Shown piece after piece: positions 43,847-53,097 of a DNA stretch of 64,000 bases. This DNA is from an uncultured Prevotellaceae bacterium. Lineage in GTDB: Bacteria; Bacteroidota; Bacteroidia; Bacteroidales; Bacteroidaceae. The DNA lies in NCBI GenBank assembly GCA_902774815.1, contig CACYJV010000003.1, positions 1 through 64,000 of the forward strand. Reading direction: 5' to 3'. The notes beneath the pieces are model-generated. The model saw only the letters and a program-made list of their open reading frames with translations, had not been told where the DNA came from and did no database searches. The position numbers and the translations under genes were made by a program. The stretch's first letter is position 1; each line of letters begins with the position of its first letter.

Positions 43847-45877
43847 TTAGCGCAGGAAATCGGCCGTTCTGCGGGGCGAATAGAGTTCCCACAGCGAGGC
43901 AATAGTCCAGCCCGGAGCAAAGATGTCGTTGTAGTAGCCCTTGCCATTCTTGCCGTAGTCCCAGTACGTGTGCTGCACAACCTCGGGGTTGAAGCCTGGA
44001 ATGGCGATGCCGCAGAGACGCTCTTCGGTGGGCAACAGTTGGCAAAGCGACGAGGCAATGAGGTCGTGCATCTGTGCAAAGCGATGCTCGCCGGTCTCGC
44101 CGGCTAACCATTTCACAATGTGAGCCAATTCAAACACGAAGACATCGACGTGGTTGTTCTCAACCGAAACATTGCTCCAGCCGCGGCTCTTAAAGCCCAG
44201 GTCGCCCAACATCTGCCCTTGGGCAAACGGAACGTCCCACAGATAATACCACGACAGTGCAAAATAGGAAGCCTGGCGGCACAAGGCTATGTAGTGGCTG
44301 CGCTCCTGCGCCTTCTTGCTGACCATAGCCAGATAGTAAGTGGCAGTCACTGCACTGATGGCAGCCTCTTTGTCCTCGCAGTTGGCATCGAGCGTCGACG
44401 AGAAATAGTCGCTCTTCGAAATAATGTTCTTCTCCAGATAGTCAACCGATAGCTTTGCGGCCTTCAAATAGCGCTTATCGCCAAAGTAACGGTATCCCAT
44501 GACAAGCGTAGAGGTGGCACTTGGCGTCGATCCTCCAGAGGCATCCACATCGCTATGATCGTCGCGATACTTGCGGGGGAAGTGTCCGTCGGCCTTCTGG
44601 AGTTCCAACATATTATTTAATAAGGTGCGAACCTTCTGCTCCCACAGCTGGTGCTTGCGGCCGTGCTGCTTTTCGTAGTTCAGATAGTGCAGCACCGCAT
44701 AGACGGCCTCAGACTGCTGGCGAATGCTGTGAACGACATCGGCATCTGCGGGAATGCCCTGAGCGATGTGCATCTCGTCCTTGAAATAGCCCTTTGCCGT
44801 GAATCCATGCTGCAACCAACTGTCAAAAATCTCGCGGCCCATTGCCACCAATCGCTGTTCGCCCGTCTGCTCGCCATATTCCAGCGAGTTGAAGGCGTTG
44901 AGCAATACACGGCCGCAGAAACCCAGCTGCACGTGGTCGGTAGGCAGGCAGTCGTCGCAGCGCAAACTGACGCCCGAGTGGTATTTCAGGTCGTATTTGT
45001 CCACGTAGGACTGGCGGAAATAGTTGGCCAACTGAGCCTTTACCTGATCGGGTGTATAGAGCGGCGTCAGCGGACGAGGACTTAACTGGTCGAAAGCCAG
45101 CTGCCACGTCTCCATGACGAACTGCCCGTAGTCGGCAGGCTGGCTCTCACTGATCAGCCAAGTCAGCGTGATGCTCTCGCCAGTCTCCAGACGGGCAAAA
45201 GTAGTGATGGGGTTTGCCAGCGTGAGCTTGCGGATATAGCGACGCGGTGTTTCAACGTAAGGATAGCCAAAGGTCAGTTCTGCGACACTTTTCGACCCTG
45301 TTAGCTTGTCGTTTTGGTCAAATCCGAGATAGCCCAACGACGTGCGACCGCCGAGCAGCACTTCCCCTTCTTGATGGGTAGTGAGTGCTTCGGCAGCTGA
45401 ATCAAGCTGGCGCATCACCACGAATGCCTGCTTTGACTGAGCATCGAAGACACCTGTCAAGGGTGCCGACAGGCGGTCTTCACGGAAGTTCCAACTCTTC
45501 GAGGTGTGGAAAGACGGTGCCGACTCAGGCGAACGCAGGTTCTTGTGATACCAGAAACCAGGCAGGTAGAACTCGCAATCGTCAGTGGCAAAGCCCGTGG
45601 GCATGGTCATACCGAGGTTGAACCAGATGCGTTGCCGGGCCTGCAGCGTTACAGTCAGTTTGTTCAACGCACCCTCCTTCGCCACCGATTGGGTGATGAC
45701 GACGGGCAAAGGGCTGTCGGCCTTCAGCTGTGCACCTGACTGCTTCAGGTCATAGCTGACGGCCGCATTGCCAGGTTGCTTCAAACTGAGTTTGTAGTTC
45801 ACGTCGATAGCCTTCGCCTGGCCAGATATAGCCGCAAAAAGGCACACACATACGATGGTTTTCTGAATGGTTTTCAT
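43847..45877 (-). CDS. unassigned secreted protein, beta-sandwich plus (alpha/alpha)-barrel
   Basis: I do not recognise a family. The 676-residue protein has a signal peptide (to about residue 23, QAKA), a beta-rich N-terminal half (30-270; IWFNLGMTMPTGFATDDCEF) and a helical half (about 285-676) with repeated paired helices: QSEAVYAVLHYLNYEKQHGR, TSTLVMGYRYFGDKRYLKAA, EAAISAVTATYYLAMVSKKA and VFELAHIVKWLAGETG. This layout recalls six-hairpin glycosidases and lyases (GH127-, GH88- or GH105-like). Conserved-looking acidic and His clusters (LRCDDCLPTDHVQLG, FKDEMHIAQG, DHSDVDASGG) could be catalytic. It is the last of three cotranscribed genes (GH76, GH43, this one), so a glycan enzyme is inferred. 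Confidence 0.7.
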   Translation of the reverse strand: MKTIQKTIVCVCLFAAISGQAKAIDVNYKLSLKQPGNAAVSYDLKQSGAQLKADSPLPVVITQSVAKEGALNKLTVTLQARQRIWFNLGMTMPTGFATDDCEFYLPGFWYHKNLRSPESAPSFHTSKSWNFREDRLSAPLTGVFDAQSKQAFVVMRQLDSAAEALTTHQEGEVLLGGRTSLGYLGFDQNDKLTGSKSVAELTFGYPYVETPRRYIRKLTLANPITTFARLETGESITLTWLISESQPADYGQFVMETWQLAFDQLSPRPLTPLYTPDQVKAQLANYFRQSYVDKYDLKYHSGVSLRCDDCLPTDHVQLGFCGRVLLNAFNSLEYGEQTGEQRLVAMGREIFDSWLQHGFTAKGYFKDEMHIAQGIPADADVVHSIRQQSEAVYAVLHYLNYEKQHGRKHQLWEQKVRTLLNNMLELQKADGHFPRKYRDDHSDVDASGGSTPSATSTLVMGYRYFGDKRYLKAAKLSVDYLEKNIISKSDYFSSTLDANCEDKEAAISAVTATYYLAMVSKKAQERSHYIALCRQASYFALSWYYLWDVPFAQGQMLGDLGFKSRGWSNVSVENNHVDVFVFELAHIVKWLAGETGEHRFAQMHDLIASSLCQLLPTEERLCGIAIPGFNPEVVQHTYWDYGKNGKGYYNDIFAPGWTIASLWELYSPRRTADFLR

Positions 45878-45928
45878 GTGCTTATCCTATTGTTTATTCT
45901 TGTCAACTGTAAAATTTTCAACCGCCAA

Positions 45929-46906
45929 CTACTTCAGTTTTGTCTTTTCAACGCCTTCGTTCGTTATTTTCACGGGGCGGATGAGCCCAGCCTCGTCGAA
46001 CTCCAGCTTGTCGATACACACCACACGCGAGTTGGCAGCCTTCTCTGTCAGCGGCCGACGATGATAGACGATGTACCAATTGTTGCCACGGCCCTTGAAA
46101 ACGGAGTGATGGCCGGCGCCCGTTGCCACCTTCGGGTCCTGCTCCAGTATCTTTCCGATACGGCGGAACGGTCCCAGCGGCGAGTCGCTGATAGCATAGC
46201 TCACGCAATAGTTGGCTCCTCCCCAGCCTCCTTCACTCCACATGAAGTAGTATTTGCCGTCGCGCTTCAGCATGAACGGTCCCTCTACATATTGATCGGG
46301 CGTCACCTCCTTATAGGTTTCGCCATCGGCGAAGGGGACAACGCTCAGCAAATCGTCGGCCAAACGCACGACATTGCAGTGGCCCCAGCCGCCATAATAC
46401 ATATAATATTGACCGTCGTCGTCGAGGAAAACATACTGATCGATGGGCTGTGCACCATTCACGATGTGCTGGATGAGCGGTTTTCCCAGTGCATCCTTAT
46501 ACGGGCCATAAGGCTTGCGGCTCACGGCCACGCCGATACCTCCCACTTCGCCCTCATGAACGTCGTTGGCTGCAAAGAAGAAGTAGTAGCGGCGCCCCTT
46601 CTTCACCACAGCTGGAGCCCACATGGCACGTCGCGCCCAGCTGACATTCTCGCTGGTGAGCACGCGGGGGTGCTTTTTCCACGTCACAAGGTCCTTCGAC
46701 GAGAACACATCGAAATGAAGCTGCTTGTCGTACTCTGCCGAATAGGTAGGAAACACCCAGCAACGGCCATCCCAAACCACTGCTTCAGGGTCGGCATACC
46801 ACCCCTCTGCAATAGGATTACCACTGCTTTGCCTCTGTGCCGAGGCACCCAGAGCCATGCCCAGCAGCACTATCATCAAACTAATTCTGTTTTTCATTAT
46901 CTTCAA
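45929..46906 (-). CDS. GH43-family glycosidase B
   Basis: A 325-residue single-domain five-bladed propeller with a signal peptide (MKNRISLMIVLLGMALGASA). Catalytic base Asp39 in GWYADPEAVVW, modulator Asp in GAQPIDQYVFLDDDG, acid Glu in DQYVEGPFML. WAPAVVKKGRRYYFFFAAND and GAGHHSVFKG are GH43 hallmarks. It lacks the C-terminal tail and is only distantly like GH43 A at 36063. Some GH43 subfamilies act on beta-galactofuranose, which would suit fungal galactomannan, but the subfamily is not determined here. It lies 37 bp after GH76 and 51 bp before the unassigned gene. Confidence 0.9.
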   Translation of the reverse strand: MKIMKNRISLMIVLLGMALGASAQRQSSGNPIAEGWYADPEAVVWDGRCWVFPTYSAEYDKQLHFDVFSSKDLVTWKKHPRVLTSENVSWARRAMWAPAVVKKGRRYYFFFAANDVHEGEVGGIGVAVSRKPYGPYKDALGKPLIQHIVNGAQPIDQYVFLDDDGQYYMYYGGWGHCNVVRLADDLLSVVPFADGETYKEVTPDQYVEGPFMLKRDGKYYFMWSEGGWGGANYCVSYAISDSPLGPFRRIGKILEQDPKVATGAGHHSVFKGRGNNWYIVYHRRPLTEKAANSRVVCIDKLEFDEAGLIRPVKITNEGVEKTKLK

Positions 46907-46943
46907 CGCTACAAATTAAAACTCTAGACAAAACTTCAAAAGC

Positions 46944-49325
46944 TCATCGAACCACATACTTCCTGCCCCCGTTCACGTAGATGCCATGCGTAGCGGGGCG
47001 AGGCGTACGCACACCGCCCAGAGTGAACCAAGCATCGCTTTCCGTATGGTTGCCAGAACTGATGCTTTCAACCGCCGACGACTCGCCATGGGGCTTCAGC
47101 AACACCTTGTCGACATAAGGTGCCAAGGCGTTGTCATTGCCAAAGACGATGGTATTTGTGCCAGCCTTCAGGCTGACGTTAAGCGTCTTTACCTCAGCCG
47201 TCGAAGCCTGCCAGCCACCTGTCGAGGCATAGGCCGTGTTCACGCGCGAGCCTCCGTTCACGCGGACATACATCTGGCGGTTTTGACCTGTGAAATAGAC
47301 CACGTCCAAGTCGTAGTCGCCAGCCTCAGCCACATCCACCTTGAGTGTCAGCAGGTTGTTGGCACCGTTACCGATATCGCAAACGTAGCGTCCGCCCGAG
47401 GCATCGCCGTCAGCTGCGATGGCAGCTTGTCCGCGCGTCTTTCCGAACTCAGCTTCCAACACGCCGGAAACCGCTGCCAAGTACATCACTTCCAACTTCT
47501 CAATCGCAGGCAGACCTGCCGAACAGCTCAGCCGAATCAGGTTTTCGCCCTTGACAAGTGTGACGTACTGCGGAACCTGGTTCACGACCGACGACGCGGG
47601 GAAGTTCGCCAGAAGGGCATCGCCCTGGTTTACGGCCAAATAGACAGCGCGTTTCTCGTCCGCACGGTAGCAAACGACCACTCTGTAGTGGCCAGCCTGC
47701 GCTGCCTCGTAGTGAAATACCATCTCCGTGTTGCCCGTCTGCTCTGCCGATGACGAAGGCAGCGTCTGCTTCCAGGTCTGTCCGTCGCCCAAAGCCGTCT
47801 CCAACGGTACGGCACAAGCCGCCGTCAGCGCCGTCGAAGCACCGAAAGCCGATGACGAAGCTCCATAGTCAACGTCGCCAAAGCTCAGGTCCTCGCGTGC
47901 TTTCGTCAGCCAAGCCGAGTGGCCGAAGCCCTGTGAGTTCATGTTGTTGTAGGCGTGGAAGGCATTGCGGGTGAGCCATGACTGGCAGCTGGCATTGAGA
48001 AACTCACGGGCATAGAGTCCTGCATAGCGCATCAAGATGCCCTTGAAGCCCTGGAAATCACCGTCGGCGTTCTGGCAAACACTCACGATGCCTTCGCTAT
48101 TGCATAGGTTTTTCTGTGCATAATCAACGATTTTATCGGCGTCTTGACGATATTGGTCGTCGCCAAAGTGGCGGTATAGCAGCACGGCAGCACCAAGCAT
48201 GGTGCCTTGATTGTAGGTAGAAGCCCACGTATTGCGGCTGGTCACGGTGCCCGTAGCGGGGTCGAACACCACGCTGTCATAGACTTGCCCCGTCGAAGGT
48301 ACGAAGAGATGGCGACGCTGGTTCGAGTAAAGCTCGCGAGCTTTCTCGAAATAGCTCTCGTCGCCCGTCCCTGCAGCGATGTAGCAGGCAGCTACCTCGG
48401 CCGGGCCATTGATACACGAGTTTGCGCCGTTACGGTCGCCGGTGTTCTCGGCCCACCTTAGCAGGCCTACATAGCCCAGATAGGCACGGTCCCAGATACG
48501 GTCGAAGTTGCGTTTGGCATCGTTCAGGTAAACCTGTCGGCCCGTCAGGTGGTAGGCTCGCGCTGCTGTGATGACAAGCCACATCACATCATCGTTGAAG
48601 TCGTAGCCAAACCAGCTGTAACCGCCAACGACAGTGCCGCCATCCCAGGTGGTTCCCACGTGGTAGCACAGGTAGTCGTAGCACGACTCAAAGACATCCA
48701 ACACCGAACGGTCGCCGGTAGCCTCGTAAATGTCGAGCAATGCCTCCATCGTCTCAGCTTCACCCCAACCGCCATTCAGGAAGGTACGATAGCCGTTGCC
48801 CCGGTCCTGCATGTAATGGCTCAGGAATCCATCCACCATGCGCTGACGTGCTGACGCGTCGAAGTGGCTTTGCGGCTGAACCTCGACGAAATGCCACGTC
48901 TGTTGACCGCTTCCCACGACGGGTTGACGCCCGTCGGTGGTGCTGATGACACGCAGATATTTGTTTTGTTTCACCAGATATTCGTTGCTATCGGCATCGA
49001 CAACCTCCAGCGTCCAGGCGCTTGGCTCGGCGCGTTGCACCACTGCCAGGTTGCTGGCATCGAGGTATTTGCCCGTATAGACATTCTTCAGGTACACAGT
49101 GCCGTCGCCTGCATCCTCCACGGTCCACTGTTGGGCAGGCACATCGGTCTCGGTCCACACCACAACGGGGGCTTTTTCGGCCAACGAGGCATCGGCTACC
49201 ATCAGCGATTTCTCTGCATTGGCAGCTGGAACAATACGGTATGTCTTGCCAGTAGCCACTTCGGCAGCCACTTTCTGGCACAACAGGAGTACCAACAGGC
49301 ATCGAACGATTGACTTCATGTTCAT
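46944..49325 (-). CDS. GH76 endo-alpha-1,6-mannanase-like enzyme with ricin-type and CBM6/35-like domains
   Basis: A 793-residue secreted enzyme counted from the Met at 49325 (or 49319); the ORF to 49409 contains the gene's own promoter. Order: signal peptide, a ricin-like trefoil (about 25-150, QQWTVEDAGDGTVYLKNVYT), the GH76 (alpha/alpha)6 barrel (about 155-510) with the catalytic Asp pair in GYDFNDDVMWLVI and the STYNQGTMLGAAVLLYRHFG motif, then two beta-sandwich carbohydrate-binding modules and a short tail (FTLGGVRTPRPATHGIYV). GH76 enzymes cut the alpha-1,6-mannan backbone of fungal mannan. This is the best clue to the substrate of the island. It heads the operon GH76-GH43-unassigned. 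Confidence 0.88.
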   Translation of the reverse strand: MNMKSIVRCLLVLLLCQKVAAEVATGKTYRIVPAANAEKSLMVADASLAEKAPVVVWTETDVPAQQWTVEDAGDGTVYLKNVYTGKYLDASNLAVVQRAEPSAWTLEVVDADSNEYLVKQNKYLRVISTTDGRQPVVGSGQQTWHFVEVQPQSHFDASARQRMVDGFLSHYMQDRGNGYRTFLNGGWGEAETMEALLDIYEATGDRSVLDVFESCYDYLCYHVGTTWDGGTVVGGYSWFGYDFNDDVMWLVITAARAYHLTGRQVYLNDAKRNFDRIWDRAYLGYVGLLRWAENTGDRNGANSCINGPAEVAACYIAAGTGDESYFEKARELYSNQRRHLFVPSTGQVYDSVVFDPATGTVTSRNTWASTYNQGTMLGAAVLLYRHFGDDQYRQDADKIVDYAQKNLCNSEGIVSVCQNADGDFQGFKGILMRYAGLYAREFLNASCQSWLTRNAFHAYNNMNSQGFGHSAWLTKAREDLSFGDVDYGASSSAFGASTALTAACAVPLETALGDGQTWKQTLPSSSAEQTGNTEMVFHYEAAQAGHYRVVVCYRADEKRAVYLAVNQGDALLANFPASSVVNQVPQYVTLVKGENLIRLSCSAGLPAIEKLEVMYLAAVSGVLEAEFGKTRGQAAIAADGDASGGRYVCDIGNGANNLLTLKVDVAEAGDYDLDVVYFTGQNRQMYVRVNGGSRVNTAYASTGGWQASTAEVKTLNVSLKAGTNTIVFGNDNALAPYVDKVLLKPHGESSAVESISSGNHTESDAWFTLGGVRTPRPATHGIYVNGGRKYVVR

Positions 49326-49357
49326 CTTTTTTCTAAATACATTGATTGATACAGCTG

Positions 49358-49389
49358 CAAAGTTAAGGAAAACCTGCCGACAACGGAAA
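49358..49389 (-). promoter_or_regulatory. promoter of the GH76 operon
   Basis: Minus strand: TTTC (49389-49386), a 20-bp spacer, TAACTTTG (49365-49358). It fixes the GH76 start downstream of the longest ORF start. Confidence 0.6.
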
Positions 49390-49582
49390 GAAACCAAGAA
49401 ATGTATCATTCCATCGGCCTGCCTCAGCCATGCAATGCCATGTCTGTCAGCGTGTTATGGAAACTCGTTTGCTGCCGTTGTATAAAGAAAATAAAAGGGT
49501 GCGGGGGCGCGAAGGGGCAAGGATGCGAGGACGCGAGAGTACACAGACGCGTCGTGGCCTTGCCACTTTGAAAAGTTTTTCG
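49390..49582. other. divergent intergenic region with gcgagggcg words
   Basis: Between the divergent GH76 and CotH genes. About 49495-49555 is a reiterated gtgcgggggcgcgaagggg / gcgaggacgcgagag word stretch. No gene is seen. Confidence 0.5.
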
Positions 49583-49590
49583 TACCTTTG
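49583..49590 (+). promoter_or_regulatory. -7 element of the CotH-family gene
   Basis: TACCTTTG, a perfect box, 24 bp before the ATG at 49615; the -33 position reads CTTG (49559-49562) at 20 bp. Confidence 0.6.
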
Positions 49591-49614
49591 CCGTCGAAAA
49601 AAGAATACTGATAG

Positions 49615-51873
49615 ATGCACGTCATGAACAAGACATGTCTGAAAATGCTCATCTTGAGCCTGCTCGTAGGCCCGCTTTTCCCCGTCGGAAGCAGTGGGCT
49701 GCTCCATGCACAGTCGGCCGATAACTATCGCAGCCGTCTGCGCGATGCCCATGTGAAGGTGGGCGAGACCAACCTACCCATCGTGTTCATCAACGTGGGG
49801 GGCAAGATGATACTGCGCGACAGCTATATCCTGGGTTCCATGAAGATCATCGACAACGGCGAAGGCAACATGAACCATGCCGACACGACGGCCTTTCCGG
49901 GGCAGCATGTGGACTACGAGGGGTGGATAGCGCTGAAATATCGCGGCAACTCGTCGTTCGACGCATCGGACAAGAAGCCTATGGCCTTCCGAACGCTGGA
50001 GACTAACGTGCTGCCCGACCACGGTGGCGCCAAGCAGAAGGTAAAGATACTGGGCATGCCGAAGGACAACAAGTGGGCGTTCATTGCCCCTTGGTGCGAC
50101 GAAACCATGATGCGCGACGTGCTGTCGTTCGAGTTGGGGCGCCCATGGTTCGACTGGGTGCCGCAGGCACGCATGTGCGAGGTCATCCTCGATGGCACTT
50201 ACTATGGCGTTTTCGTGCTTTGCGAGCGTCCGTCGAAGGGCAAGCACCGGCTGAACCTGGATGATCCCGGCGAGGCTGACGGCGACTTGAGCGGCGACTA
50301 CCACGTGTCTGTGGACCACGGCTATAACCCTTACTTTACGTCGCGCTATCGTCCGTGGCAGTCGCTCGACGGCAGTAAGGTGGCGCGCAACTACCAAATC
50401 AAGTACGAATACAAGGATCCCGAGGACGAAGACTTCGCTTCGCTGCCCGCAGGCACACGCGTGGCACTGCACGACGAGGTCAACAAGATGGAAGCCTCGT
50501 TCCTTGCCGACGACTGGGACCAGCCTGCCGGGGGCTATCGCGATGCTATCGACGTGCAGTCGTTCATCGACTACATGCTGGCAACGGAACTTTCGATGAA
50601 CATCGACGGCTATCGGTTGAGCACTCACCTCTACAAGCACAGCCAAAAGCGCTTCGAGACGGAGGGCATAGACCCGCGTTGGAAGACCACGCTGTGGGAT
50701 TTCAACATCGCATGGGGCAATGCCAACTACTACGACGGCGAGAAAACCGACCGATGGCAGTACGAACTGAACTTGAACTTCACGGGCGACGACTGCCCAG
50801 TGCCGTTCTACTGGTATCGGATGCTGCAGGACGAGCAGTATGTCGATGCTTTGAAAAATCGCTGGCAGCAATACCGCCAGACGAACCACTCCAACCAGCA
50901 CATCATGCAGACAGTGGACTCGCTAGCCACGCTCATCAAGGCGGGCGGAGCTGCCGATCGCAACGAGCAGGCATGGGGTATCTACGGCCGATACGACATC
51001 TGGCCGCTGTACTACTATGCCGTCAGCTACGACGATGCCATCAACTACCTGAAGACGTGGATAGCACGCAGGCTGCTGTTCCTTGACCGTCATCTGCTGC
51101 CACCACGTACTCTGGCCACCGAACCCATCGACATCGCATCGGGATGGAATGCCGACATCGTGGCCGAATCGCTGCCTGCCGCATCCCATACCAATGCTCC
51201 CGTCGACGGGGCCGACCGCACTTTCTATGCTGAAACATTGCGCGGCAGCGGCGGACTGCCACGACAGCGTACCATCACATCGGCTTACGACGGCGCACGC
51301 TTCGAGTTGGCTCCCTATAATGCCGACAATGTGCTGTCGCTACGCGAAAACGGACAGCAGGGAACACTTGAGTTCCAGAGTCCCGTCAGCACTGACGAGC
51401 TGTTCGTACTGGGCACCAGCGGCAACGGCGATTCCCATGTCGGTGCCACACTGAACTATTCCGACGGCTCATCGGTGTACGTTGGCTCCTACTGCATACG
51501 CGACTGGTCGGTGCGCAACGACGCTTTGCGGGGCGACGAGGCTGTGACGGCACTCGGAAACATCTACCGCAGCAACAACAGCTATAGCAGCGACAATCAC
51601 TACTGCCTGTTCTCGTTCTCCATTCCCGTTGAGAACCGACCGCTGCAGTCCATCACGTTCACTTCCGCCAGCGGTGCCTACGCCTCTATCATGGCCCTTT
51701 CTGCACTGCAGAACGATGAGACGGCCGTACACAACATCAGCGACGACATGCCAAAGGCTGCCCAGCCAGCCGCCATCTTCGACATACGCGGCAACCGGTT
51801 GAACCACATGCAGCGCGGCATCAACATCGTGCGCACAACAGATGGCAGGGTGATGAAGGTCATCAGAAAGTGA
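49615..51873 (+). CDS. CotH-kinase-family secreted protein
   Basis: A 752-residue secreted protein (start at 49615, or at 49624 giving MNKTCLKMLILSLL). The CotH signature is clear: IALKYRGNSSFDASDKKPMA (about 100-122), WAFIAPWCDETMMRD, and the magnesium-binding TTLWDFNIAWGNANYYDGEK (about 360). Bacillus CotH is an atypical protein kinase of spore-coat proteins; Bacteroidota homologues are secreted and their targets are not established. The C-terminal part is beta-rich with the shared tail (AIFDIRGNRLNHMQRGINIV). It is the only plus-strand gene between 13.6 and 55.2 kb and is divergent from GH76. Confidence 0.85.
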   Translation: MHVMNKTCLKMLILSLLVGPLFPVGSSGLLHAQSADNYRSRLRDAHVKVGETNLPIVFINVGGKMILRDSYILGSMKIIDNGEGNMNHADTTAFPGQHVDYEGWIALKYRGNSSFDASDKKPMAFRTLETNVLPDHGGAKQKVKILGMPKDNKWAFIAPWCDETMMRDVLSFELGRPWFDWVPQARMCEVILDGTYYGVFVLCERPSKGKHRLNLDDPGEADGDLSGDYHVSVDHGYNPYFTSRYRPWQSLDGSKVARNYQIKYEYKDPEDEDFASLPAGTRVALHDEVNKMEASFLADDWDQPAGGYRDAIDVQSFIDYMLATELSMNIDGYRLSTHLYKHSQKRFETEGIDPRWKTTLWDFNIAWGNANYYDGEKTDRWQYELNLNFTGDDCPVPFYWYRMLQDEQYVDALKNRWQQYRQTNHSNQHIMQTVDSLATLIKAGGAADRNEQAWGIYGRYDIWPLYYYAVSYDDAINYLKTWIARRLLFLDRHLLPPRTLATEPIDIASGWNADIVAESLPAASHTNAPVDGADRTFYAETLRGSGGLPRQRTITSAYDGARFELAPYNADNVLSLRENGQQGTLEFQSPVSTDELFVLGTSGNGDSHVGATLNYSDGSSVYVGSYCIRDWSVRNDALRGDEAVTALGNIYRSNNSYSSDNHYCLFSFSIPVENRPLQSITFTSASGAYASIMALSALQNDETAVHNISDDMPKAAQPAAIFDIRGNRLNHMQRGINIVRTTDGRVMKVIRK

Positions 51874-51927
51874 CAAGGGGGAAAAAGCATGCATTTCGCC
51901 TGTCCAAAGGACAGCATTGGGATGAAA

Positions 51928-51963
51928 AAAGCAGTGCCTTAGACGTTCTAAGGCACTGCTTTT
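51928..51963. terminator. bidirectional terminator between convergent genes
   Basis: A perfect 16-bp stem with a 3-nt loop (AAAGCAGTGCCTTAGA, cgt, complement), with A-tract on one side and T-tract on the other. It serves the CotH gene and the calycin-like gene facing it. Confidence 0.92.
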
Positions 51964-52033
51964 CGTATGCGAAAGCTATGCTTTCTAGTGCGTAAAAGCA
52001 TCATCGCCAAACGGCGTTGAGCTGAGTTGCTTC

Positions 52034-53089
52034 CTATTTGTTGGCCACGCGCTTCACGGTCTGGCCGTTTGACTTGCGCTCAATGACCACTTGCCCGCGC
52101 TGTGGGGTGCTGATGCGCTGTCCACCGAGGGTGTAGAAGGCTGCGGGGGCAATCGTTTCGGCCTTTTTCAGTTCAACCCCAAGGTTGAAATCAGTACCGA
52201 AGGTCACTTCAACCATCTGCTCGAGCGTTGCCATCAGGTCGATATGGATTTCGCAATAGAGTTTCTCGTCGTTGAAACGGGCCTCCATGACAATAGGAAC
52301 CTCGCCAATCATCGGACCCATCCAGAACGCTACGTTGGGATCGTCGCCCTCGGCTATCGTAATGTTGCCGTCGAACTTGATGGTATTTACGCCATCGGCA
52401 GCCGTACCCTGCAGGTTAGGCAGCACAATGTTGCCCACGCCGATACGAGAAACATTGCCATCGTCGTCCTTAGACTCCAGACAGAAGTTCTTCAGCGAGA
52501 AGGTGTAGAGCCCATCGCTGGCCTGCTTGAGGTTGATCGTGGCCTCCTGCTCCGACGAAACGCCGTTGACAGTCACGACGAGCTGATCGGTGTAGGTCTT
52601 GACGACGCCTGCCTTCTCTGGTTCGGTGCCGAAGGTCACTTCAACCATCTGCTCGAGCGTTGCCATCAGGTCGATATGAATCTCGCAATAGAGCTGTTCG
52701 TCGTTGAAACGGGCCTCCATGGCAATAGGAACCTCGCCAATCATCGGGCCCATCCAGAATCCTATCTCGGGGTCGTCGCCCTCGGCAATCGTGATGTTGC
52801 CGTCGAACGTAATGGTAGTTACGCCATCGGCAGTCGTACCTTCACGGTCGGACAGCACAATGTTGCCCACGCCGATGCGAGTGGCATTGCCATCGTCGTC
52901 TTTAGACTCCAGACAGAAGTTCTTCAGCGAGAAGGTGTAGAGGCCATTCTCTTCCTTTTCAACGGTGATAGTAGCCATTTGCTCGCTGCTAACGCCATTG
53001 ACTGTCACCGTCAACTTGTCGGTATAGTCGTTGGCCATGGCGGTCAACGAAATCAAAGTCATCGTGATAAGTGTAAAAATTTTCTTCAT
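52034..53089 (-). CDS. tandem calycin-like domain protein
   Basis: A 351-residue secreted protein (signal to about MAN, 18-20) made of two near-identical calycin-like beta-barrel domains at residues 22-155 and 166-299 (YTDKLTVTVNGVSSEQ and YTDQLVVTVNGVSSEQ; both with YTFSLKNFCLESKDDDGN and LYCEIHIDLMATLEQMVEVTFGT-type strands), followed by a linker and the shared tail (AFYTLGGQRISTPQRG). Calycin-like domains of this type are common in Bacteroidota secreted proteins, with no established ligand. It is the third gene after the PCMD lipoprotein and outer-membrane barrel, so the three probably act together at the envelope. Confidence 0.82.
   Translation of the reverse strand: MKKIFTLITMTLISLTAMANDYTDKLTVTVNGVSSEQMATITVEKEENGLYTFSLKNFCLESKDDDGNATRIGVGNIVLSDREGTTADGVTTITFDGNITIAEGDDPEIGFWMGPMIGEVPIAMEARFNDEQLYCEIHIDLMATLEQMVEVTFGTEPEKAGVVKTYTDQLVVTVNGVSSEQEATINLKQASDGLYTFSLKNFCLESKDDDGNVSRIGVGNIVLPNLQGTAADGVNTIKFDGNITIAEGDDPNVAFWMGPMIGEVPIVMEARFNDEKLYCEIHIDLMATLEQMVEVTFGTDFNLGVELKKAETIAPAAFYTLGGQRISTPQRGQVVIERKSNGQTVKRVANK
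52193..53026 (-). repeat. 432-bp-period internal tandem duplication
   Basis: Copy A (52625-53026) and copy B (52193-52594) are offset by exactly 432 bp and are highly similar; for example aggtcacttcaaccatctgc occurs at 52201 and 52633. The high DNA identity suggests a recent duplication or gene conversion. Confidence 0.9.
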
Positions 53090-53097
53090 ACGCTATT

